Assembly: GCA_017631875.1 (NCBI GenBank) | Contig: JAGBSL010000059.1 | Location: 1-6,798, forward strand | DNA: 6,798 bases | Source: Bacteroidales bacterium | GTDB lineage: Bacteria; Bacteroidota; Bacteroidia; Bacteroidales; UBA932 | Reading direction: 5' to 3' | Part shown: one piece after another, positions 1-5,188 of the stretch | How the letters are laid out: each line of letters starts with the position of its first letter | How positions within the stretch are numbered: position 1 is the first letter of the stretch | Notes under the pieces: generated by a model | The model's database searches: none | Told to the model about the DNA's origin: nothing | The model's input: only the letters and a program-made list of their open reading frames with translations | Position numbers and translations under genes: made by a program

Positions 1-1257
1 ATGCAGGGCATTGAGAGACAGGTTTATCTTTCCGTTCCAGTTCCTTGAGTATGAAATCGAAGACGATATCTGGTTCTGGAGCGCTTCGGTCACCGATGTC
101 GAATTATATCGGCCGTTCGAAGGGCTGGAGAAGTTTACGGACGCCGTGAAGCTGGTTCCCGGACGCGCCTTGGCATCCTGCGAATGCGACCACTTCACAC
201 CGAAGTTTCTCAGCTGTTGGAAGTCAGAGCTTCCTTTCTCACCGATCTGGTCATTGGAGTATGTTAGAGAGAAGCTACCGTTGCATTTATAATTCACCTT
301 GTATCGTGAATTGAGGTCGATCGCCCATGATCCCAAAGTGTAAATGTCACCTGTGAGCGCAATGTCGAAATAGTCTCCGATCACGAAATACAGGCCGGCA
401 TCCCTCATGTAGAAGCCTCGCTTGGTCTCTTCACCGAAGGTAGGGAAGAGGATACCTGTAGCTCTGTCTGGACGCTTTGGAATGAATCCGAAAGGAAGTC
501 CTATCGGAAGCGGAACGTCGGCAATTACGGGGTACGCAGGACCGAAAACCGTCTTCTGTGAGGGCTGCGTCATCACTTTTGCTGCCGTCAGGTGCAGATA
601 GTAATGTGGTTCATCGCAGTCGCAGACCGTATATTTTCCGTGAGTCATGTTGATCGAGCGGTCAGGCATCATCTTGATGTTCTTTCCATGAAGGATACCA
701 TCCTGCTCCTGTGTCACCATGTTTGTGATCCTTGCCTTCTGGGTCTCGAAATTATAGCGGACCTCCTCCATGGTATATGTCTTCTGTCCCTGCTCCATGA
801 CAGGCATGCCTTTGATGACACCGGTCGTGTCCTTGGTTCCGCGCGCATAAAGGGTGGCGGTCTTGAGGTCGTACTCCATGTAATCTGCGGTGAGCTTCAT
901 GTTTCCGTATGTCACACTGACATCGCCATAGTAGTAGATCATCTGCTTTCCATCACTGAAGTCCTCGATGATCGAGTCTTTAGCTACCGTGAACGCTGGG
1001 GCTTCAAGGGAACTTTTATGAAGCATCTGAAGGGAATCAGCTGCTTTGATCGAATCGGTCCTATGGATGGAGTCACGTACATGTCTCAAGGAATCTGATA
1101 TGACAGGTGCGGCGGCAGAGTCAAGCGCGACTTCCTGGATTTCCCGGGATCTGCGCAGGCGTCTGTCGCGGCCTATTTCCTGTGACGAAAGAGTGAAGGA
1201 ACTCAGCATGAGCAGCACGAATGCTGCAAGTCCGAATCTTTCCAACCACTTTCTCAT
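1..1257 (-). CDS. lptD: LPS-assembly protein LptD, N-terminal part (3' end outside window)
   Basis: LptD is the outer-membrane beta-barrel that takes LPS from the periplasmic Lpt bridge and places it in the outer leaflet. The minus frame is open for exactly 419 codons from ATG at 1257-1255 to the window edge; Bacteroidota homologues run to roughly 850-900 residues, so about half is missing. Residues 1-25 form a signal peptide (MRKWLERF, then a hydrophobic core ending near LSSQ). Residues 43-76 are a DS-rich linker. About 88-215 fit the OstA/LptA-like beta-jellyroll (YYYGDVSVTYG, then KLTADYMEYD). Residues 207-260 carry the LptD signature region (GKYTVCDCDEPHYYL, then VPLPIGLPFGFIPKR), and from about 265 the alternating pattern of barrel strands begins (TGILFPTFGE, GDYFDIALTGDIY). 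The start is supported by the signal peptide and by a good promoter about 50 nt upstream. It is divergent from the amidase/MCE pair. Confidence 0.93.
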   Translation of the reverse strand, partial: MRKWLERFGLAAFVLLMLSSFTLSSQEIGRDRRLRRSREIQEVALDSAAAPVISDSLRHVRDSIHRTDSIKAADSLQMLHKSSLEAPAFTVAKDSIIEDFSDGKQMIYYYGDVSVTYGNMKLTADYMEYDLKTATLYARGTKDTTGVIKGMPVMEQGQKTYTMEEVRYNFETQKARITNMVTQEQDGILHGKNIKMMPDRSINMTHGKYTVCDCDEPHYYLHLTAAKVMTQPSQKTVFGPAYPVIADVPLPIGLPFGFIPKRPDRATGILFPTFGEETKRGFYMRDAGLYFVIGDYFDIALTGDIYTLGSWAIDLNSRYKVNYKCNGSFSLTYSNDQIGEKGSSDFQQLRNFGVKWSHSQDAKARPGTSFTASVNFSSPSNGRYNSTSVTEALQNQISSSISYSRNWNGKINLSLNALH

Positions 1258-1301
1258 TATACCTTTATTATATAGTGACACTCGTTTCTAAGTTTTTTTG
1301 C

Positions 1302-1309
1302 TATTTTTG
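1302..1309 (+). promoter_or_regulatory. candidate -7 box for the amidase/MCE operon
   Basis: TATTTTTG at 1302-1309 matches the -7 consensus TAnnTTTG and lies 41 nt before the first ATG of the amidase. No TTTG stands at the expected distance upstream, so the promoter is incomplete. A second candidate is TTTG (1306-1309), 18 nt, then TATATTTT (1328-1335), but its -7 box lacks the final G and it would leave a leader of only about 10 nt before the first ATG. Some promoter must lie in this 92-bp gap, because the upstream gene is divergent; which box is used is uncertain. Confidence 0.35.
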
Positions 1310-1316
1310 CAAACTG

Positions 1317-1348
1317 CAAATTTAGAATATATTTTCAATTAATACAAA
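1317..1348 (-). promoter_or_regulatory. Bacteroidota-type promoter of lptD
   Basis: Read on the minus strand, TTTG (1348-1345), 20 nt and TAAATTTG (1324-1317) fit the Bacteroides consensus TTTG-N19-21-TAnnTTTG exactly. Transcription would start near 1310, giving a leader of about 50 nt before the lptD ATG at 1257. The -33 box lies almost against the start codon of the divergent amidase gene (1350). The assignment rests on motif match and spacing only. Confidence 0.65.
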
Positions 1349-1349
1349 A

Positions 1350-2480
1350 ATGAGTATGCTGATGCCCTTTAAATCGAAAATTGTCTTTATGATTCTTGTC
1401 GCTGTACTATGGGGCAGCAGCCTTGACGCTTATGCGCAGCAGTCGCCAGGCGCGGGGCTAGGCCTCAAGACCGTGGTCATCGATCCCGGACATGGCGGTA
1501 AAGACCCGGGGGCGCTAGGTCAGAGCTCGACAGCTCATGAGAAGCACATAGTGCTCAGCATATCGAAACTTTTGGGCGAGAAGATCAAAGCGGCATATCC
1601 TGACGTAAAAGTAATATATACTCGTTCCACGGATAAGTTCATCGGTCTGCATGACAGAGCCATGGTGGCCAGAAATAATAATGCCGACCTTTTCATATCT
1701 ATACACTGCAATAGTAGCGCGAGCAAGTCCGCGTACGGAAGTTCGGTGCACATCTTGGGACAGAGGTCTGATCGTGTGAGCAATACGACAGACTATTTTG
1801 AGCGTAATATGTCAGTTGCACAGCGTGAAAATGAGGTAATTGTGATGGAGGAAGGCTATGAGACAAGGTATACTCATTTTGATCCCAATACTCCTGAGGC
1901 GTATATCGGGTATGCCCTTCAGTGGAAAGCCCATTATGAGAGCAGTCTTCTTTTCGCTTCTGAAGTGGTTGACAATCTTATGGTGAAGCCGCTTCAGGCT
2001 CGTAAGATAGCCATCGACCAGGACATCTTCCAGGTCTTGGTTGAAGCTAACATGCCTGCCGTCCTTTTGGAACTGGCCTTTATCAGCAATCCGACCGAAT
2101 ATAAATATCTTGCGTCAAAATCCGGTCAGGAGGAGATTGCTGATCGCCTTTTCCAGGCCTTCAAGTCGTATAAGACCAAGTATGACATGTCATTGAATGT
2201 AGAGACTGCTCAAGTTCCTGTGGAAACTCCGCAGACGGACAAAGTTGTGGAAGAACCGACATCATTTTATGCGGTCCAGATCATGAGTGTGGCTAAAATT
2301 TTGCAGCCGGATGATCCTCAGTTCAAAGGTCTGAAGGCGGAACCATACAGACCGGAGGGTGCTTCTACATATAAATATATAGTAGGTAAATTCGAGACAA
2401 GGGAACAAGCGAATGCGGAATTGAAGAAGATTAAGGCAAAATTCCCTCAAGCATTTATCATTCACGTAGATAATAGATAG
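1350..2480 (+). CDS. N-acetylmuramoyl-L-alanine amidase with C-terminal SPOR domain
   Basis: This is a periplasmic zinc amidase (Amidase_3 family, like AmiA/B/C) that cuts the bond between N-acetylmuramic acid and the first L-alanine of the peptidoglycan stem, typically during cell separation. Residues 1-29 are a signal peptide ending AYAQ. The catalytic domain spans about 40-275. Probable zinc ligands are H48 (IDPGHGGKDPG), E64 (TAHEK) and H119 (SIHCNSS); E241 (LLELAFISN) is the catalytic glutamate. Residues about 137-215 form an extra segment, discussed in the findings. A linker rich in V, E, P and T (about 283-304) leads to a SPOR-like domain (306-374, starting FYAVQI), which in this family binds denuded septal glycan. 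ATGs at 1350, 1356 and 1362 are all in frame; the last (MPFKSK) gives the most usual signal peptide, so the true start may be 12 nt later. The MCE gene follows after 6 nt, so the two are probably cotranscribed. Confidence 0.93.
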   Translation: MSMLMPFKSKIVFMILVAVLWGSSLDAYAQQSPGAGLGLKTVVIDPGHGGKDPGALGQSSTAHEKHIVLSISKLLGEKIKAAYPDVKVIYTRSTDKFIGLHDRAMVARNNNADLFISIHCNSSASKSAYGSSVHILGQRSDRVSNTTDYFERNMSVAQRENEVIVMEEGYETRYTHFDPNTPEAYIGYALQWKAHYESSLLFASEVVDNLMVKPLQARKIAIDQDIFQVLVEANMPAVLLELAFISNPTEYKYLASKSGQEEIADRLFQAFKSYKTKYDMSLNVETAQVPVETPQTDKVVEEPTSFYAVQIMSVAKILQPDDPQFKGLKAEPYRPEGASTYKYIVGKFETREQANAELKKIKAKFPQAFIIHVDNR

Positions 2481-2486
2481 ACAGAA

Positions 2487-3398
2487 ATGAAATATTCAAA
2501 GGAATTCAAGATCGGCGTATTTGTCGTCGTGGTACTTACAGCTTCTTTTTTTGTGATCAACTATCTTCGCGGCAAGGATATATTCAATAAGGAAATCGAG
2601 ATTGTATCCGAATACCCGGATGTAGCTGGACTGGTGGAATCTGCACCGGTATTTATAAAGGGTTTCAAAGCGGGTAAGGTAAGCGAGGTTTCGTATGATT
2701 CCGAAACGGAACTTTTCAAGGTTACTTGCTCAGTGAAGAAGGAGTTCCGTATTCCAGCCGACTCTAAGATGACCATTTATGCCGTGGATATAATGGGCGG
2801 AAAGGGTGTGAAGATCGATTTGGGTAACTCCGATGTTGCTGTGGAAGATGGGGGAGCACTAGCACCGGCTTTTGAAGCGGGACTTCTTGATGGTCTTGCT
2901 GCCGGCTTGGAACCGTTGATGGCTAAAGTCGGAAATACGCTTGACAGTTTGTCAGTGACCGTATCTGGAATCAATGCTATGCTATCGGAGTCTAACAGGA
3001 ACTCGATTGCGAGAACCTTGGCGCACCTGGAAAAGACAATGCGTGACGTAAATGGAATAGCGGCTGCCGTTAATGGCAGGTCTGATGAAATATCGGCCTT
3101 TATCGTCAATCTCGAAAACATTTCACTCAAGCTTGGCTCGATGATGGAAAAGGCGGATACTCTTGTAGGAGAAGCTGGAGAAGTTGTGGCGACTCTCAAC
3201 GAATCTGATATCGAAGCGTTGGTTTCTTCTTTCCAAACCCTTCTCCAGAACATAAACGATCCTGACGGTACTGTAGGAAAACTTCTAGTTGATGGTTCTG
3301 TATATGATTCTGTTGACGAACTTTTGAGAGATGTTGATTCTCTAGTCAAGAAAATACAGGAAAATCCTAAGAAATATCTCAAGATATCTGTATTCTAA
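2487..3398 (+). CDS. MCE/MlaD-family membrane-anchored lipid-binding protein
   Basis: MCE proteins form periplasmic hexameric rings that carry lipids between inner and outer membranes, usually with a MlaE-type permease and MlaF-type ATPase. Residues 1-8 are short and basic, 9-27 form one membrane anchor (IGVFVVVVLTASFFVINYL), and about 37-115 form the MCE domain (EYPDVAGLVESAPVFIKGFK, ending around GGKGVKIDLG). Residues about 135-295 are predicted helical with many hydrophobic heptads, fitting the long helical barrel of MCE tails. The extreme C-terminus NPKKYLKISVF is of a kind I associate with Bacteroidota homologues. The ATG at 2487 lies 6 nt after the amidase stop with no room for its own promoter, so it depends on the amidase transcript. 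No permease or ATPase gene lies in the window; the substrate is unknown. No clear intrinsic terminator follows. Confidence 0.9.
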   Translation: MKYSKEFKIGVFVVVVLTASFFVINYLRGKDIFNKEIEIVSEYPDVAGLVESAPVFIKGFKAGKVSEVSYDSETELFKVTCSVKKEFRIPADSKMTIYAVDIMGGKGVKIDLGNSDVAVEDGGALAPAFEAGLLDGLAAGLEPLMAKVGNTLDSLSVTVSGINAMLSESNRNSIARTLAHLEKTMRDVNGIAAAVNGRSDEISAFIVNLENISLKLGSMMEKADTLVGEAGEVVATLNESDIEALVSSFQTLLQNINDPDGTVGKLLVDGSVYDSVDELLRDVDSLVKKIQENPKKYLKISVF

Positions 3399-3412
3399 AG
3401 CGTTACAAACAG

Positions 3413-3458
3413 GGTTATTAACAATTTGTCCATTTAGAAAAATTATAAATTGATAACC
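3413..3458. repeat. bulged inverted repeat downstream of the MCE gene
   Basis: GGTTAT (3413-3418) and CAATTT (3422-3427) pair with AAATTG (3447-3452) and ATAACC (3453-3458): 12 base pairs with a 3-nt bulge (TAA) and a 19-nt loop. It begins 15 nt after the MCE stop codon. No T-run follows, so it is not a standard intrinsic terminator, though it could act as a transcript-end stem. The region is AT-rich, which raises the chance of accidental pairing. Confidence 0.35.
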
Positions 3459-3591
3459 GAGTAAAATACAATTATTTACAGGATTTTGGTAAATATAAGT
3501 GATTGATAGATAAGTATTTATATTTGTGGTTAGGCTTGTGTGAATTTCTTTTGCCCTGTCAAACAAAATTAAAAAACAAGAGAAAAAAATA

Positions 3592-3621
3592 TTTTTTATA
3601 ACTTTTTTTTCCTCATCTTTG
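3592..3621 (+). promoter_or_regulatory. dnaA: probable dnaA promoter
   Basis: CATCTTTG at 3614-3621 matches the Bacteroides -7 box TAnnTTTG in all but the first base. It is preceded by T-runs at 3592-3597 and 3603-3610, an arrangement common in Bacteroidota promoters. The -33 position has TTTT (3592-3595) 18 nt upstream rather than TTTG. Transcription would start near 3626-3629, giving a leader of about 40 nt. The rest of 3399-3668 is AT-rich and holds no plausible gene. Confidence 0.55.
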
Positions 3622-3669
3622 TATCCGAATTCAAGAATACCCCCTGAAACTTAATTTCTAACGGATACA
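3620..3669. repeat. 8-bp inverted repeat from dnaA promoter to start codon
   Basis: TGTATCCG (3620-3627) is the exact reverse complement of CGGATACA (3662-3669). The arms are 34 nt apart. The left arm overlaps the end of the -7 box and the predicted transcription start; the last base of the right arm is the A of the dnaA ATG. It could be a paired DNA operator or, if transcription starts a little early, an RNA stem closing over the start codon. The match is seen directly; any role is inferred. Confidence 0.45.
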
Positions 3670-5090
3670 TGACAAGCGAAAGACACATAGCTGTATGGAA
3701 CAACTGCCTGAACTTTATCAGGGAGAACATCGATCCTAAGCAGTTCGCTACCTGGTTCAGGCCGATAAAGCCTGTATCCCTTGAGGATGCGACCCTGCTT
3801 GTCGAGGTTCCGTCAGAGTTCTTCCGCGAGTATATTGAAGACGTATACCTTAATATATTAAAGGCGGCTCTTAAGAAGGAACTTGGCGTCGGCGCAAAGC
3901 TTCGTTATGTCACTACGCCGGTACAGAGAGCTCAGTCTCTTAATTATCCTGCCGCCCACGGCAATACTCCTGTAAACAAGACAATTTCAGTAGAGACATA
4001 TTCCAAGAGCGGTAACCCTGGTCCTTTTGTGTTCCCGGGAATGCAGAGAATCCAGGTAAACCCACAGCTCAACCCAGTATATTGTTTTGAGAACCTAGTA
4101 GTAGGTGAGTGCAACAGGATGGGTTTCACAGCTGGTGAGAGTATTTCTGCCGCTCCAGGCAAGACACCTTTCAACCCTCTCTTCCTTTTCGGAGGTCCAG
4201 GACTCGGAAAGACCCATCTTGCTCAGGCGATCGGTATCGCAATCAAGAAGAAATATCCGGAACTAGTAGTTCTGTATGTTCCTGCAAGCCGTTTCAAGAC
4301 TCAGTTCATGGATGCGGTGAACGTAAAGAACAAGTTCACAGACTTCATAGCATTCTACCAGAAGATGGATGTGCTGATCATGGACGATATCCAGGATCTT
4401 AACGGACCGGGAACGCAGAACGCCTTCTTCTCGATCTTCAACCACCTCCACCAGTCAGGAAAGCAGCTGATCTTTACATCAGATCGCGCTCCGGCAGATC
4501 TTGAGCATTTCGAGGCGCGACTTCTCTCAAGACTTAAGTGGGGACTGTCTGTGGAGCTTCAGAAGCCTGATTATGCGACAAGACTCGCTATGCTTCGCGC
4601 GAGAGCCGACAGAGAGGGTATCCAGCTTAAGGAAGATGTCCTTGAATTCCTTGCACAGAGAATCAAGTCTAACTTCAGAGAGCTTGAGGGTGCGCTGATC
4701 TCACTTCTTGCAAATGCAACACTTGCACACAAGGAGATTACGGTGAAGCTTGCAGAGTCGATCACTGAAAAGATCGTCGGTGAGGAGCAGAACGATGTGA
4801 CCATCGACAAAGTTCAGAGAGTTGTCTGCGAATACTTCAAGATCACACGCGACGAACTTCTTTCAAAGACACGCAAGCGCCAGATCGTTCAGGCAAGACA
4901 GATCGCGATGTACATGTCTAGAATGCTGATCACAAACTGCTCGCTTTCGACAATCGGAGCGGAGATCGGAGGTAAGGACCACGCAACAGTGCTTCACGCA
5001 TGCACAACAGTGACTGACCTTATGTCGACAGACAAGACATTCAAGCAATATGTAACAGATATCGAGAAACTCGTGATGGTTAAGAGCTAG
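3669..5090 (+). CDS. dnaA: chromosomal replication initiator protein DnaA
   Basis: DnaA binds 9-bp boxes at the origin, forms an ATP-dependent filament and opens the duplex for helicase loading. All four domains are present in 473 residues. Domain I (about 1-75) has the helical interaction fold (WNNCLNFI, FATWFRPI). Domain II (about 80-130) is a short variable linker. Domain III (about 135-345) is the AAA+ ATPase, with Walker A GGPGLGKTH (175-183), Walker B VLIMDD (235-240), sensor 1 FTSDRAP (269-275), probable arginine finger R288 (LLSRLKWGL) and sensor 2 R337 (NFRELEGAL). Domain IV (about 375-473) binds DNA and carries the DnaA signature GGKDHATVLHAC (434-445; usual form GGRDHTTVLHA). Nothing essential is missing. 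No Shine-Dalgarno sequence precedes the ATG, as is usual in this phylum. It appears to be transcribed alone, between its own promoter and an intrinsic terminator 20 nt after the stop. dnaN is not adjacent. Confidence 0.98.
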   Translation: MTSERHIAVWNNCLNFIRENIDPKQFATWFRPIKPVSLEDATLLVEVPSEFFREYIEDVYLNILKAALKKELGVGAKLRYVTTPVQRAQSLNYPAAHGNTPVNKTISVETYSKSGNPGPFVFPGMQRIQVNPQLNPVYCFENLVVGECNRMGFTAGESISAAPGKTPFNPLFLFGGPGLGKTHLAQAIGIAIKKKYPELVVLYVPASRFKTQFMDAVNVKNKFTDFIAFYQKMDVLIMDDIQDLNGPGTQNAFFSIFNHLHQSGKQLIFTSDRAPADLEHFEARLLSRLKWGLSVELQKPDYATRLAMLRARADREGIQLKEDVLEFLAQRIKSNFRELEGALISLLANATLAHKEITVKLAESITEKIVGEEQNDVTIDKVQRVVCEYFKITRDELLSKTRKRQIVQARQIAMYMSRMLITNCSLSTIGAEIGGKDHATVLHACTTVTDLMSTDKTFKQYVTDIEKLVMVKS

Positions 5091-5110
5091 TTTGGATAGC
5101 TGATAATTTA

Positions 5111-5139
5111 AAAGCCAATTCGTCAGAATTGGCTTTTTT
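5111..5139 (+). terminator. intrinsic terminator of dnaA
   Basis: AAAGCCAATTC (5111-5121), loop GTCA and GAATTGGCTTT (5126-5136) form a perfect 11-bp stem. The T-run 5134-5139 overlaps the end of the stem and continues past it. It starts 20 nt after the dnaA stop, so it should separate dnaA from pepD. Only a short A-run (5110-5113) precedes it, so activity on the opposite strand is less likely. Confidence 0.9.
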
Positions 5140-5151
5140 GTATTAAATTTG
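5119..5151 (+). promoter_or_regulatory. candidate pepD-rpe promoter
   Basis: TAAATTTG (5144-5151) fits the Bacteroides -7 consensus. The -33 position has TTCG (5119-5122) 21 nt upstream, one base off TTTG and inside the terminator stem. The start would fall near 5157, leaving a leader of about 30 nt. The strong terminator just upstream implies that pepD needs its own promoter, and this is the best candidate in the 98-bp gap. Confidence 0.45.
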
Positions 5152-5173
5152 CTCCACCGAACAAATTTAATAC
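5140..5173. repeat. 12-bp perfect inverted repeat upstream of pepD
   Basis: GTATTAAATTTG (5140-5151) is the exact reverse complement of CAAATTTAATAC (5162-5173), with a 10-nt spacer (5152-5161). It begins directly after the terminator T-run and ends 15 nt before the pepD ATG. Each arm contains TAAATTTG, the same -7 box as in the lptD promoter, on opposite strands. It could be a regulator-binding site or a leader stem; there is no T-run after the right arm, so a second terminator is unlikely. Confidence 0.6.
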
Positions 5174-5188
5174 TAGAAAATATATTAT

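Noticed and set aside
592..1098. 168-codon plus-strand open frame, with others at 11-292 and 1046-1291
   Set aside because: They lie opposite the lptD frame, which has clear signal peptide, OstA and LptD features. Their translations show no recognisable domain, and their composition looks like antisense of a real gene.
2777..3382. 201-codon minus-strand open frame opposite the MCE gene
   Set aside because: The translation is Ser/Thr/Pro-rich and low in complexity, as expected from the reverse strand of the well-supported MCE gene, and no promoter was identified for it.
3405..3429. ACAAA / TTTGT as a possible terminator after the MCE gene
   Set aside because: The stem is only 5 bp with a 15-nt loop, has no G or C beyond one pair, and no T-run follows.
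3491..3525. AAATATAA / TTATATTT inverted repeat with a 19-nt spacer
   Set aside because: It consists only of A and T in an AT-rich region, so an 8-bp match is expected by chance; it has no position tied to a promoter or gene end.
3342..3566. 74-codon minus-strand open frame across the MCE gene end and intergenic region
   Set aside because: It overlaps the end of the MCE gene, its composition follows the AT-rich spacer (many I, N and Y), and it resembles no known protein.
5152..5161. Reading 5140-5173 as a second terminator or attenuator
   Set aside because: The arms are almost all A and T, the loop is 10 nt, and no T-run follows the right arm, so termination would be weak; a protein-binding dyad fits better.
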